Under the pieces are notes generated by a model. It saw only the letters and a program-made list of their open reading frames with translations. It did not search any database and had not been told where the DNA came from. Both the position numbers and the translations under genes were made by a program. Shown piece after piece: positions 7,843 through 17,129 of a stretch of 64,000 bases of DNA. Position 1 is the first letter of the stretch, and each line of letters starts with the position of its first letter. The DNA comes from Beijerinckiaceae bacterium (lineage in GTDB: Bacteria; Pseudomonadota; Alphaproteobacteria; Rhizobiales; Beijerinckiaceae), in contig CANGBX010000002.1 in assembly GCA_947452455.1 (NCBI GenBank), positions 186,001-250,000 of the forward strand, written 5' to 3'.

Positions 7843-8331
7843 TCAGTCTTCCTTGAAACCGTAATCGGGGATGCCCTGTTCATTGCCGTAATATTTGAAC
7901 GGCAGGAACTTGCCCGACATGGTGATTTTGACGCGGTCGCCCTTGGGGTTGGCTTCGCGCTCGAAATCCATGTTGAAGTCGATGGCCGACATAATGCCAT
8001 CGCCATATTCTTCCTCGATCAGCTGCTTCCAGGCCGGTCCGTTGACCAGCACCAGCTCGTAGAAACGATAGATGAGCGGGTCGGTCGGGGGCATGGTTGT
8101 GCCGGTACCGCGCATCGGCACTTCATTGAGCATGCGTTCTTCGGCTTGCGACAGACCAAACAGCTTGGCGGCCTTGGCAGCGAGCGGCTTGACGAGCTTG
8201 TGGTTGCCCAGAATGGCGCCGACGATCAGCACAGGCGAGATGCCGCCGATCTCGTTGCAAATGTGGGCCCAGCTCCAGCCCTTCTCGCGCTTGATGTCGA
8301 GCAGCTTTTCGGTGAGTTGTTCGCGCTTCAT
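7843..8331 (-). CDS. cynS: Cyanate hydratase (cyanase)
   Basis: Cyanase converts cyanate and bicarbonate to ammonia and carbon dioxide (via carbamate), detoxifying cyanate and providing nitrogen. The 162-residue protein has an N-terminal helix-turn-helix-like domain and the C-terminal catalytic domain. The three catalytic residues are present: Arg89 and Glu92 in IYRFYE, and Ser115 in DGIMSAIDF. The length fits the family (E. coli, 156). The C-terminus ends in GKFLPFKYYG with a short extension. It is the last gene of a four-gene leftward cluster with an ABC transporter (8352-11619), which implies imported cyanate is consumed here. Confidence 0.97.
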   Translation of the reverse strand: MKREQLTEKLLDIKREKGWSWAHICNEIGGISPVLIVGAILGNHKLVKPLAAKAAKLFGLSQAEERMLNEVPMRGTGTTMPPTDPLIYRFYELVLVNGPAWKQLIEEEYGDGIMSAIDFNMDFEREANPKGDRVKITMSGKFLPFKYYGNEQGIPDYGFKED

Positions 8332-8351
8332 ATTCTTCTCCTTGTAAGTGT

Positions 8352-9248
8352 TTAGGCAGCCGACAAATCGGCTTTGGGGGCGAGAGCCGCTGTTGGGCGC
8401 ACAATCGGCGGATGGCGTTTGGAATAATCAGTCGGAATCTCGTCTTTGAACGATTTGGAACGGGTGACGAGAAAATCGATCAGGTGATTTCGCAAAGCGT
8501 AATAATCGGGCTGCTTGTGCAGATCGATACGGCCACGATGGCGGGGCAGGGGATTTTCGACGACTTCCGCCACCATAGCGCCCGGACCATTGGTCATCAG
8601 CACGATGCGGTCGGCGAGATAAATCGCTTCATCGACATCATGGGTGATCATGAAGGCGGTCTGTCCAGTCTCCAGACAAATGCGGCGCACTTCATCCTGC
8701 AATGTGCCGCGCGTCAGTGCATCAAGCGCCGAGAAGGGTTCGTCCATCAGAAGGATCTTGGGCTCGATGGAGAGCGCGCGTGCAATGCCCACACGCTGCT
8801 TCATGCCGCCTGACAGTTCTGCAGGCTTTTTGAGTTCGGATCCTTTCAAGCCCACTTTTTCGATAAAGCGCATGGCTTGGTCGCGCACTTTGTCAGCGCT
8901 CCATTGAGGCCATTTCGACGAGATCGCGAAGGAGACATTGCCGAGCACCGTGCGCCACGGCAGCAGTGCATGACTTTGGAAGATGACCGCACGATCAAGC
9001 GAAGGTCCCTCGATCGCATGGCCGTCAACCACGGCCACACCATCGTCGGGCAATTCGAGTCCGGCGAGAATATTCAGCACCGTTGTCTTGCCGCAGCCCG
9101 AATGGCCGATGATGCAGGAAAATTCACCGCGGTTCATCGAAAACCAAAGGTCATCGAAAATCGTGGTCTCGCCACCGCCAGCTTTGGGATAGCGCCGGGC
9201 AATGCCTTCAATAGAGATGAAGCGGTCTTCATTATTGTAGAGCGTCAT
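8352..9248 (-). CDS. ABC transporter ATP-binding protein (NitT/TauT type), cyanate uptake
   Basis: The 298-residue ATPase of the nitrate/taurine class has Walker [10 protein letters not shown] near residue 41, signature LSGGMKQR, Walker [14 protein letters not shown] and the switch histidine in MITHDVDEA. The extended C-terminus ([24 protein letters not shown]) is the usual tail of NrtD/CmpD-type proteins. I chose the ATG at 9248 ([10 protein letters not shown]), which lies five bases after the permease stop. The frame is open further upstream but that part overlaps the permease gene. The substrate is inferred from the adjacent cyanase. Confidence 0.9.
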   Translation of the reverse strand: MTLYNNEDRFISIEGIARRYPKAGGGETTIFDDLWFSMNRGEFSCIIGHSGCGKTTVLNILAGLELPDDGVAVVDGHAIEGPSLDRAVIFQSHALLPWRTVLGNVSFAISSKWPQWSADKVRDQAMRFIEKVGLKGSELKKPAELSGGMKQRVGIARALSIEPKILLMDEPFSALDALTRGTLQDEVRRICLETGQTAFMITHDVDEAIYLADRIVLMTNGPGAMVAEVVENPLPRHRGRIDLHKQPDYYALRNHLIDFLVTRSKSFKDEIPTDYSKRHPPIVRPTAALAPKADLSAA

Positions 9249-9253
9249 GGTGA

Positions 9254-10093
9254 TCAATCCGGATAGGTGACAAGACGCGCAACACGCGCGAGAGCCTGGT
9301 CGAGCAACATGCCCACAAGTCCGATGACGAGAATGGAAATGATGACATTGACGATGGAGAGATTGTTCCATTCGTTCCAGACGAAATAACCGATGCCTGT
9401 GCCACCCACGAGCATTTCAGCTGCGACAATCACCAGCCATGCAATGCCAATTGAAATGCGCATGCCGGTCAGAATGGTCGGTGCTGCGGCGGGCAGAATG
9501 ACAGTGAATGCTTTGCGCAAGGGGCGCACTTCCAATGTGCGCGCGACATTGAGCCATTCTTTACGCACAGCTGCGACGCCGAAAGCCGTGTTGATCAACA
9601 TGGGCCAGAGCGAGCAGATGAAGATCACAAAGATTGCCGAGATCGAAGAATCCTTGATCGTGTAGAGCGCGAGTGGCATCCAGGCGAGGGGCGAGATCGG
9701 CTTCATCACTTGAATGAAAGGATTGAGTGCCTTGCTCATCAAGGGCGACATGCCGATCACAAACCCTGTGGGGATCGCCACGCAAACGGCGATGCAATAG
9801 CCCAGCATCACGCGGCCGATGGAGAAGGCGAGCTGAATACCCAGCCCCTTGTCATTGGGGCCGCGATCATAAAAAGGATTTTTCAGATGTTCCCAGATTT
9901 TCGCCGCCACATCGAAGGGGCCAGGCATTGCCGATTTGCCCGTTGTGGCAGTGAGGCCCATCAGCTTGGCATATTCCGGATCCATTGCTGCGACAGAACC
10001 CGTCTGTCGCGTGGCAATGTGCCAAGCCGCTATGAACAGTGCGAAGATGACAAAAGAGAGGACGCTGGCGCGCAGCGTCAAATTCGATGACAT
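9254..10093 (-). CDS. ABC transporter permease (NitT/TauT type), cyanate uptake
   Basis: The 279-residue inner-membrane permease has about six hydrophobic helices and the permease EAA-type loop [27 protein letters not shown], which contacts the ATPase. NrtB/CmpB-type features include [17 protein letters not shown] and [14 protein letters not shown]. The start at 10093 ([10 protein letters not shown]) precedes the first helix directly; the open frame upstream runs into a palindromic repeat and is not coding. It is followed closely by the ATPase gene, and separated from the binding-protein gene by that repeat. Confidence 0.92.
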   Translation of the reverse strand: MSSNLTLRASVLSFVIFALFIAAWHIATRQTGSVAAMDPEYAKLMGLTATTGKSAMPGPFDVAAKIWEHLKNPFYDRGPNDKGLGIQLAFSIGRVMLGYCIAVCVAIPTGFVIGMSPLMSKALNPFIQVMKPISPLAWMPLALYTIKDSSISAIFVIFICSLWPMLINTAFGVAAVRKEWLNVARTLEVRPLRKAFTVILPAAAPTILTGMRISIGIAWLVIVAAEMLVGGTGIGYFVWNEWNNLSIVNVIISILVIGLVGMLLDQALARVARLVTYPD

Positions 10094-10118
10094 GTTGGAA
10101 GCCCTGTTTTGTTTTATC

Positions 10119-10242
10119 CTTCTCCCAGCGGGAGAAGGTGGTTGCCGGAGGCAACCGGATGAGGGGTTACGCACTCACAATATAAGTTCGTAACCCCTCA
10201 CCCCGGCGCGTTCGCGCCGACCCTCTCCCTTTGGGAGAAGGT
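10119..10242. repeat. Compound inverted repeat inside the cyanate operon
   Basis: Two small hairpins (CTTCTCCC..GGGAGAAGG at 10119 and CTCTCCC..GGGAGAAGG at the right end) flank a longer inverted repeat, GGATGAGGGGTTAC ... GTAACCCCTCACCC. The element fills the gap between the binding-protein stop (10246) and the permease start (10093). Elements with these CCTCTCCC/GGGAGAAGG ends are frequent between genes in many proteobacteria. It may lower expression of downstream permease and ATPase relative to the binding protein. Confidence 0.8.
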
Positions 10243-10245
10243 GGA

Positions 10246-11619
10246 TTAGGTCCGCTTGATCGCGAAAGAGGCGATATAATCGTCCGGCTTTGTCGGATCG
10301 AATGTCTTGCCCATGATCGAGAAAGTTTTGGTCGTCGAGGCAGGCGGTGTGAGGCCCACTTCCTTCATGAATTTTGTCGTGTCGGTTGCCAGATAAACCT
10401 GCTTGGCGATTTTCTGATAATCGACATCGCCCTTGATCTGACCCCAACGCTTCATCTGCGAGAGAATCCAGATAGCGAAGCTTTCATAGGGGAAAGGATC
10501 GAAATCGATGCGATCAGCCGCTTTCACGACATTGCCAAGACCATCCGCAAAAGTCCCCGTCAACACTTGTTCGACGACAGTCACTGGCTGGTTGAGATAA
10601 TTGGCAGGCGCAATGGCTTCTGCAATTTCCTTGCGATTTTCAGGCTTGGTTGCATAGGCGGTCGCATCAATGATTGCCTTCAGAAGCGCTGCATAGGAAT
10701 TGGGATACGTTTTGACGAATTCTTGGCTAGCGGCAAAACCGCAGCAGGGATGACGATCCCAGATTTGCTTCGACAGCATGTGAATGAAGCCGACGCCATC
10801 ATAGACTGCACGCTGGTTCACCGGATCGGGTGCCAAGAAGCCATCGATATTATCGGCGCGCAGATTGGCGACCATTTCCGGCGGCGGCACTGCGCGGATT
10901 TGCACATCCGTATCAGGGTCGATGCCGTTTTCAGCCAGATAATAGCGCAAGAGATAATTGTGCATCGAATAATCGAAGGGCACTGCAAGCTTGAAGCCTT
11001 TCCATTGCTTCGGATCGCGCTTGTCTTTGTGCTTCATGGCCAGAGTAATCGCTTGGCCATTGATATTTTCAACGGCCGGCATTGTGTAGGGAATTGCGGT
11101 CGCGCCCACACCCATGGTGATGGCGAGCGGCATCGGCGAGAGCATATGCGCCGCGTCATATTCTTTGTTGATGGTCTTATCGCGGATGACCGCCCAACCG
11201 GCGGCCTTGTTCACTTCCACATTGAGGCCGTGCTTGGAATAGAAGCCGAGGGGTGCCGCCATAATGATGGGTGTTGCGCAAGTGATCGGAATGAAGCCGA
11301 CCTTGAGATCTTTCTTTTCAAGGCTACCGGCTTGCGCAAAAACTTCTGTCGCTGTTGCGAGCGGGAAGAAAGAGGAGAGAGCGGCCGCAGCGGTCGAGGC
11401 ACCGAGTTTTTGCAGGAAGGCACGACGATGCGCATCGACGGGGAAAATCTGGCGCATCACGGTTTCGGCGACGAGATTTTCGTAAGTGGCTTCCGTGTTC
11501 TTGGCGAGGTCTGCCGATTGCGCGCGCAAGGCCGCTTCATGCTCGCCCTGCGAGCTATGCTGACCGCAGGTGCAGCCACGCGAGAGTCGATTGCGGTAAT
11601 CGAAAGGATTCTTGAACAT
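10246..11619 (-). CDS. CmpA/NrtA-family ABC substrate-binding protein, probably cyanate
   Basis: The 457-residue protein is full length for the NrtA/CmpA family: KVGFIPITCATPIIMA, YDAAHMLSPMPLAITMG, and NLRADNIDGFLAPDPVNQRA. A twin-arginine signal, RRAFLQKLGAS, starts at residue 65, followed by a hydrophobic stretch and cleavage near VFAQA. Before it lies a 64-residue N-terminal segment with CTCGQH and GEHEAALR, a cysteine/histidine motif I recall from alphaproteobacterial homologues. An internal ATG at 11457 would give a standard Tat signal instead. Substrate assignment to cyanate rests on cynS in the same cluster; nitrate or bicarbonate are alternatives. Confidence 0.88.
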   Translation of the reverse strand: MFKNPFDYRNRLSRGCTCGQHSSQGEHEAALRAQSADLAKNTEATYENLVAETVMRQIFPVDAHRRAFLQKLGASTAAAALSSFFPLATATEVFAQAGSLEKKDLKVGFIPITCATPIIMAAPLGFYSKHGLNVEVNKAAGWAVIRDKTINKEYDAAHMLSPMPLAITMGVGATAIPYTMPAVENINGQAITLAMKHKDKRDPKQWKGFKLAVPFDYSMHNYLLRYYLAENGIDPDTDVQIRAVPPPEMVANLRADNIDGFLAPDPVNQRAVYDGVGFIHMLSKQIWDRHPCCGFAASQEFVKTYPNSYAALLKAIIDATAYATKPENRKEIAEAIAPANYLNQPVTVVEQVLTGTFADGLGNVVKAADRIDFDPFPYESFAIWILSQMKRWGQIKGDVDYQKIAKQVYLATDTTKFMKEVGLTPPASTTKTFSIMGKTFDPTKPDDYIASFAIKRT

Positions 11620-11776
11620 GGGGCCTCCGCCTCGTTGCGATTAAGACGAAGGTTAGAGAGCAACGAGTGTGCCAACCCGCCATCGGCCTGTGCATCTCTT
11701 AGGCAAAGAGGTTGGTTGCGCGGGGATTGATCAGGGTTTGGCGAGGGCTTAGGCGCAGCTCGCAATGTTTGCTGAT

Positions 11777-12838
11777 TTATTGTGCAACTTCACGGGTGTG
11801 TGAAGCGGCTTTGAGCAGGGGGCCGAGCTTTTCTCCAGCCTTAAGCAAGCGAAGAGGGTTGGTCGCCTCGCCATTGATGCGCAATTCATAGTGGAGATGC
11901 GCACCTTTTGTGCGCCCGCTCGCGCCAGACAGGGCGATGCGCTCTTGTGCCGCAACGCGCTCTCCCTCGCGCACGAAAATGCGCGACAGATGGGCATAGC
12001 GGGTAACCATGCCATTGCCATGGTCGATGTCGAGCGACTGGCCGTAGGCACCATTCCAGCCAGAGGCCGTCACAATGCCTGCGGCTGTCGCAAAAACTTC
12101 GGCGCCGCTGTCGCTGCGCAGATCAAGCCCACTATGCCAGGCGGCGCGACCATGGAACGGATCGCTGCGCGCACCAAAGCCTGAAGAGATTTCAATCTTT
12201 CCGGCAAAGGGGGCGCGTAGCGGCAGGCTCGGTAAATGCGCCTGCAAATTCGCATGGCGCACTAGGAACGGCGCGGCTTCCTCATATTTTCGCGCGAAGG
12301 GGCCACTCAGTGCTGCGTCCAGGGGAATGAAGGGGCCACCTTGAGCTGTTTCGGCTTCGGGCTCTTGGGCGAGGGTGATCCCGGCCTCTCTCAACGCTGT
12401 TTCCATGCGCGTGACATCCGACTTGCGTGATCCTGCCAATTCGCTCAGCTCGCGGATTTGGCCTCGCTCGGTGCGATCCATTGCTTCTTCAAGTGCGCGC
12501 AGGCGCAGAGCAGCAGGGCGGTTCGGATTGATTTGCGCAAGGATTTGCGATTGCCCCTCCAAACGGGCGAGGTGTTTTTGCGCCTCCTGCAATCGACCGT
12601 TGATCAGATCCGCACTGAGCGCCTGCTGGCTGGTGACTTGTTCCAATTGTGCTTGAAGAGCCGCAATGCGGTTCTTGGCCTGGTCGAGTGTCTGCGGATC
12701 AGCCGGTGCATCTGGGCGCAGGAGAAAGGTGAAGCCGCAAACAAGTGTCGCCGCCAGCAAAGCTAGGACTGGCGGTGTGAGCCGAAGGCACGCAATCTGC
12801 TCGCCCTTTTGCAGGGTCAGGAAAATGTCTTTGGTCAT
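11777..12838 (-). CDS. M23 family metallopeptidase with coiled coil (peptidoglycan endopeptidase)
   Basis: The 353-residue envelope protein has one N-terminal membrane helix (about residues 20-40), an Ala/Gln/Leu-rich coiled coil (about 48-160) and a C-terminal LytM domain. Unlike the gene at the left edge, the zinc site is intact: WHSGLDLRSD and the late HLHYELR. FGARSDPFHGRAAWHSG is typical of M23 proteins in which the domain cuts peptide cross-links. It is probably anchored in the inner membrane and works in the periplasm. The ATG at 12838 directly abuts the T-run of a hairpin; no other Met lies near. Confidence 0.88.
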   Translation of the reverse strand: MTKDIFLTLQKGEQIACLRLTPPVLALLAATLVCGFTFLLRPDAPADPQTLDQAKNRIAALQAQLEQVTSQQALSADLINGRLQEAQKHLARLEGQSQILAQINPNRPAALRLRALEEAMDRTERGQIRELSELAGSRKSDVTRMETALREAGITLAQEPEAETAQGGPFIPLDAALSGPFARKYEEAAPFLVRHANLQAHLPSLPLRAPFAGKIEISSGFGARSDPFHGRAAWHSGLDLRSDSGAEVFATAAGIVTASGWNGAYGQSLDIDHGNGMVTRYAHLSRIFVREGERVAAQERIALSGASGRTKGAHLHYELRINGEATNPLRLLKAGEKLGPLLKAASHTREVAQ

Positions 12839-12876
12839 AAAAAACCCCGCCCGGCGGCAATGTGGATGCCGGGCAG
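12839..12876 (-). terminator. Hairpin with T-run between bcp and the M23 gene
   Basis: On the minus strand CCCTGCCCGGC pairs with GCCGGGCGGGG and six T residues follow, which then run straight into the ATG of the M23 gene at 12838. It should terminate bcp transcription and leaves no room for a usual leader. Confidence 0.7.
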
Positions 12877-12917
12877 GGTGACGCTAGGTCCGTTATGGTT
12901 AGCGGAAGGTTAAGAGC

Positions 12918-13388
12918 TCAGAGGTCTTTTGCTGCCGCCAAAACTTCTTTGGCATGTCCTGGCACTTTGACCTTGTTCCAGACCTGCGCAATTTTGCCGG
13001 TCTCGTCGATCAGAACCGTCGTGCGTTCAACGCCCATATATTTGCGGCCATACATGCTCTTCTCGACCCAGACGCCATAGGCTTCGAGCATGGTCTTGCT
13101 CTCGTCTGACACGAGATCAAAGTCGAGCTCGTGCTTGGCTTTGAACTTGTCATGGCTTTTCACGGAATCGGGCGAGACACCGATGATGACCGTATTGGCC
13201 TTTTCAAACTGCTTGCGCAGGCCGTTGAAATCAATGGCCTCCTGCGTGCAGCCCGAGGTGTCGTCCTTGGGATAGAAATAAAGCACGACTTTCTGGCCCT
13301 TGAGGCCGGAGAGCTTGATGCGGCCGTCCCCATCGCTGGGCAGGTCAAAAGCGGGGGCCTTTTTGCCGGTTTCGAGCTTGGCAGTCAT
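12918..13388 (-). CDS. bcp: Thioredoxin-dependent thiol peroxidase Bcp (peroxiredoxin Q), one-cysteine form
   Basis: Bcp reduces hydrogen and organic peroxides in the cytoplasm. The 156-residue protein has the expected core VVLYFYPKDDTSGCTQEA with the peroxidatic cysteine at residue 47, the conserved GVSPDS segment and VERTTVLIDETGKI. Cys47 is the only cysteine in the protein, so the resolving cysteine found five residues later in E. coli Bcp is absent and a one-cysteine mechanism with an external thiol partner follows. The common TPGCT is TSGCT here. The gene stands alone with its own terminator and an upstream region shared with the divergent AsmA-like gene. Confidence 0.95.
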   Translation of the reverse strand: MTAKLETGKKAPAFDLPSDGDGRIKLSGLKGQKVVLYFYPKDDTSGCTQEAIDFNGLRKQFEKANTVIIGVSPDSVKSHDKFKAKHELDFDLVSDESKTMLEAYGVWVEKSMYGRKYMGVERTTVLIDETGKIAQVWNKVKVPGHAKEVLAAAKDL

Positions 13389-13531
13389 GCGAATCGCCTT
13401 CCTTTCGTCTTAATGGACGTGCAATTGATTACGGTAAGTCAGGGCTGGCGGATCGCGCCCGAGCCCATGAACTTCTATAGTTCCGGACGAATCGGAACAT
13501 ATGTTTCCGGCCAAGGCGCGGGACCTCAAGT

Positions 13532-16500
13532 TTGAGCGATCAGGAGCAGGATGAACAGGGGCTCAAAGGCCAAAGGCTGACCTCTCCCCAAGAGGTCTTG
13601 TCTGCGCCAGAACCTGTGCGTCTGCGCCCGACCCGACACCCGCATCGGCGTCGTCGGTTGATCGGTTTTTTCGTCGTCATCCTTGCGCTGGTCTGTCTCT
13701 CTCCCGTTTTCATCTCCGCTTATGTCTTCAATCGCCTGAGCGAAGGCCCGATCGAGCTCGACATGATCCGCGGCCCCTTTGCCTCTGCGCTGTCATCGCG
13801 CATGGGGGAGGGCTATAGCGCTGATATTGGTCCCATGGCGCTGGAGGATAGTGACCACGGTCCACGCATCGCCATGCAGGGGTTTTCGCTGAAAGATCCG
13901 CAGGGACGCGTGATCATCGCAGCACCGAAAGCCGATGTGTCGATCAATCCTCTGTCGCTTCTTTTGGGGCAGATTTCTCCGCGCCGTCTTGAATTGATGG
14001 AAGTGGAGCTGCGCCTCTCCGTCATGCCCAATGGTGCAGTGGCCTTGTCTGCGGGCTCTGAGCCCGTTGTCTTGACGGGCGCGCGGCGTGCTGCCGATGC
14101 ACCGCCTGTACCTGAGCCCGTTGTCGATGTGCCCAGTGGCGATGCGATGATTGCATTTGGCGATGCACTGAAAGTGTTGCTCGACAATGCCATGCGGCAA
14201 AACTCTCCGGCAGGCGCGTTGCGCCGCTTGGGTATTTCAAATGGCCGTTTGGTTTTCGAAGATCAAATCACACAGCGTGTGACGCGCTTTGAAGATTTCG
14301 ATCTGGATTTCGACCGCGCCGAGGATTCAGCAGCTTTGCTGGTTTCTGCGCGTGGTCCCAACGGGCGCTGGCGTGCGGAGGCGCTTGCCAATGGCCGGCC
14401 CGGTGAAATTCGCACGCTGGATATTTCGGTCAACAATCTGACGCTCGACGAATTGCAATTGGTCGCGGGCATGCGCGAGCCCGGCTTTGAATTGTCGAGC
14501 CACATGGCCGTGCAAGTGAATGTGACTTTGGGTCGCGACAATCTGCTGGCTGCCGCGAGCGGGCGATTTTCGGCAGGCTCGGGCATTTTCAAGCTCGATG
14601 ATAAAGATCATGAAGCCGCCCATATTGATCTGATTGAGGGCACGTTTGATTGGAATGCCACATCGCGCCGTTTCGATCTCAATCGCACTTTGGTGCAAGT
14701 GGGAGAAACGCGTTTTGCAATTGCAGGCGCTGTGACGCCACCACCCGCCGGCAGCAATGCATGGCAAGTGTCGGGACGCGTGGCTGAGCGCTCTGTCTAT
14801 GGGCCGGAGCGTCCGAGCACAAAACCGATCTTCATTGATCGTGCCATCCTGGACGCGAAACTCGTGCCCGGTGAACGCCGCCTCATTATAGATCGGCTTG
14901 AATTGGCAGGGCCCGATGTTGCACTTGCTGGCCAAGCGGATTTGCGCCTGACCGATCAAGGGCCGCATTTGCGCTTCACAGGACGCGCTGCCACCATGCC
15001 TGCGATCTCTGTTGTGCGTCTATGGCCCACACCCGTTGCACCTCGTGTGCGCGCTTGGTTTGTGCGCGCACTGCAAGGCGGCACATTAGAAGAAGGGTCG
15101 CTGTGGCTTGATTTCGACCCGCAGACTTTTGATCTTCTCAAAAAGGATTTGCAGCCGCCCGACGATAAATTGCGGGTGAATTTCCGTTTGGCTGGCGCTC
15201 TTCTCGAAGCCGTCCCCGGTCTGCCGCCGCTTTCGTCTCTGGATGGCACGGGCGTGGTCACAGGCCGCACTGCCAATTTTGTGGCGACCCGCGCGCTCAT
15301 GGATGTGTCGGGGCAAAAGCTCAATATTGTTGAGGCGTCTTTCAGTGTGCCTGATACGCAAGTGAAAGCTGCGCCGGCCTCTGTCAATATGCGCATCACA
15401 GGCCCGCTTGATGCTGTAGCGGATTTGTTTGAGCGCGAGCGGCTGAAGAATTTTGCGCAATTGCCGATTGATGCGACGACTGTCAAAGGCCAGATTGATG
15501 GGCAGATCGTCATTGATCTGAAACTGGCTGATGAGATCAGGACGGAAGATACGCGCGTGCGCGCAAGTGCGGCTCTGACCAATTTCTCGGTCGATAAATT
15601 GGTCGGCCAAGAAAAGCTGGAAGCAGGTTCCCTCAATCTCACAGCTGAGCGCGGCACGTTGCGCGCTTCGGGCCAAGGCCGCTTGTTTGGCGCGCCCGCG
15701 ACAATTGAATTACGCAAGCAGATCAATATGCCCACTGAAGCCATGATTGGCATGACGCTGGATGATGCGGCACGCACCAAACTAGGCCTCAATTTTGGTC
15801 AGACCCTGACAGGCCAGATTGGGGCTAAACTGACTTCAGCACTTGGCCAGCAAGACAAGACGCGTGCGCAAGTCGAGATCGATTTTACCAAAGCCAATAT
15901 CGACAATTTGCTGCCAGGTTTTGTGAAGCCAGCAGGCAAGCCTGCTAAAGCCTCTTTCACGTTGATCAATGATTTGTCCGGCCCTGATCTGGAAAATTTC
16001 GTCTTTGACGGTGGCACGGCTTACGCCAAGGGCTCAATTGAACTTGATACAGCTGGCGGCATGGAGCGTTTGAAGCTCACACAGGTGCGCCTCTCTCCCG
16101 GCGATGACATGCAGATCATGGCCGAGCAGACGAAAGATCTGCTCAAATTATCGATCTCGGGCAAGTCGGTGGATGCCAAACCCTTCTTGCGTTTGTTGAC
16201 GACAGGTACCGCACCACGCGCAGGCTCTGGTCCGTCGAAAGATTTCGACGTCGATCTCAAAGCCAATGTTGTGGCGGGCTATAATAATCAGACCGCATCC
16301 AATGTGACTTTGCGCATGGGCCGCCGCTCGGGCCAAATCCGCCTGTTCAATCTCAATGGCAAATTCGGCAAAGATAATGTGGTGGGTTCGGTCGTGCGTG
16401 TGCAGGGTGAGCCGCAGATCAGTCTTGCCACCAATGATGGTGGCGCGCTTTTGAATTTCTTTGATTTTTACAAGCGTATGGAAGGCGGCAAGCTGCAATT

Positions 16501-17119
16501 CACCGCACAACTCAGTGATAGTGAGATCGATGGTACCGTGACGGTGCAGAATTTCATTGTGCGCAATGAGCCCGCACTGCGCCGTCTTGTGTCTGAAGGT
16601 GTGGCGCAGCGTGATCGTTCGGGCCAGATCAAGATTGATACGACAGCCTCTGCCTTCACGAAAATGCAGGTGGGTTTCACGCGCGCGCCCGGTCGTATCG
16701 ATTTGCGTGATGGTGTCATCTATGGGCCCGAAGCGGGGACGACGATTGAAGGCACGCTCGATACGCTCAATGACCGTGTGAATCTGACTGGCACATTTGT
16801 GCCGGCCTATGGGCTCAACAATTTCTTTTCGAAAATCCCGCTCTTTGGCGTGTTTTTGGGCGGCGGTGAAAATGAAGGTCTGTTCGGGATCAATTTCCGC
16901 CTCAGCGGCGCATCGACTGCGCCGGCATTGACGATCAACCCGCTCTCGGCTTTGGCACCTGGTTTCTTGCGCAAGATATTCGGGCCCGGCCAAGGTGTGC
17001 CGAGTGATGCCCCTGAGACACCGGCAGGTGCGCCGCAAGCAGCGCCTCCAGAAGAGGGCGAAAAGAAAGATGGCACCCCGCTGCAATTTGTACCCACGCG
17101 CCGCGTGTCGCCGTTCTGA
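13532..17119 (+). CDS. Large AsmA-like/DUF3971 (YhdP-type) envelope protein
   Basis: The 1195-residue protein has a short cytoplasmic N-terminus with a basic RHPHRRRR patch, one membrane helix (about residues 45-68) and a very long periplasmic region of beta-rich repeats. DUF3971 matches the middle, and the AsmA C-terminal-like region lies near the end (GLFGINFRLSGASTAPALTINP). Large AsmA-family proteins of this kind (YhdP, TamB) form bridge-like structures that move phospholipid to the outer membrane; this role is inferred by family. The start used is TTG at 13532; no ATG in frame lies near and the Shine-Dalgarno is weak. It is convergent with tyrS. Confidence 0.88.
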   Translation: MSDQEQDEQGLKGQRLTSPQEVLSAPEPVRLRPTRHPHRRRRLIGFFVVILALVCLSPVFISAYVFNRLSEGPIELDMIRGPFASALSSRMGEGYSADIGPMALEDSDHGPRIAMQGFSLKDPQGRVIIAAPKADVSINPLSLLLGQISPRRLELMEVELRLSVMPNGAVALSAGSEPVVLTGARRAADAPPVPEPVVDVPSGDAMIAFGDALKVLLDNAMRQNSPAGALRRLGISNGRLVFEDQITQRVTRFEDFDLDFDRAEDSAALLVSARGPNGRWRAEALANGRPGEIRTLDISVNNLTLDELQLVAGMREPGFELSSHMAVQVNVTLGRDNLLAAASGRFSAGSGIFKLDDKDHEAAHIDLIEGTFDWNATSRRFDLNRTLVQVGETRFAIAGAVTPPPAGSNAWQVSGRVAERSVYGPERPSTKPIFIDRAILDAKLVPGERRLIIDRLELAGPDVALAGQADLRLTDQGPHLRFTGRAATMPAISVVRLWPTPVAPRVRAWFVRALQGGTLEEGSLWLDFDPQTFDLLKKDLQPPDDKLRVNFRLAGALLEAVPGLPPLSSLDGTGVVTGRTANFVATRALMDVSGQKLNIVEASFSVPDTQVKAAPASVNMRITGPLDAVADLFERERLKNFAQLPIDATTVKGQIDGQIVIDLKLADEIRTEDTRVRASAALTNFSVDKLVGQEKLEAGSLNLTAERGTLRASGQGRLFGAPATIELRKQINMPTEAMIGMTLDDAARTKLGLNFGQTLTGQIGAKLTSALGQQDKTRAQVEIDFTKANIDNLLPGFVKPAGKPAKASFTLINDLSGPDLENFVFDGGTAYAKGSIELDTAGGMERLKLTQVRLSPGDDMQIMAEQTKDLLKLSISGKSVDAKPFLRLLTTGTAPRAGSGPSKDFDVDLKANVVAGYNNQTASNVTLRMGRRSGQIRLFNLNGKFGKDNVVGSVVRVQGEPQISLATNDGGALLNFFDFYKRMEGGKLQFTAQLSDSEIDGTVTVQNFIVRNEPALRRLVSEGVAQRDRSGQIKIDTTASAFTKMQVGFTRAPGRIDLRDGVIYGPEAGTTIEGTLDTLNDRVNLTGTFVPAYGLNNFFSKIPLFGVFLGGGENEGLFGINFRLSGASTAPALTINPLSALAPGFLRKIFGPGQGVPSDAPETPAGAPQAAPPEEGEKKDGTPLQFVPTRRVSPF

Positions 17120-17129
17120 TGAAGAGCTA

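Noticed and set aside
10231-11730. 499-codon open frame opposite the cyanate binding-protein gene
   Set aside because: It is the antisense shadow of a clear CmpA/NrtA-family gene and shows no domain of its own.
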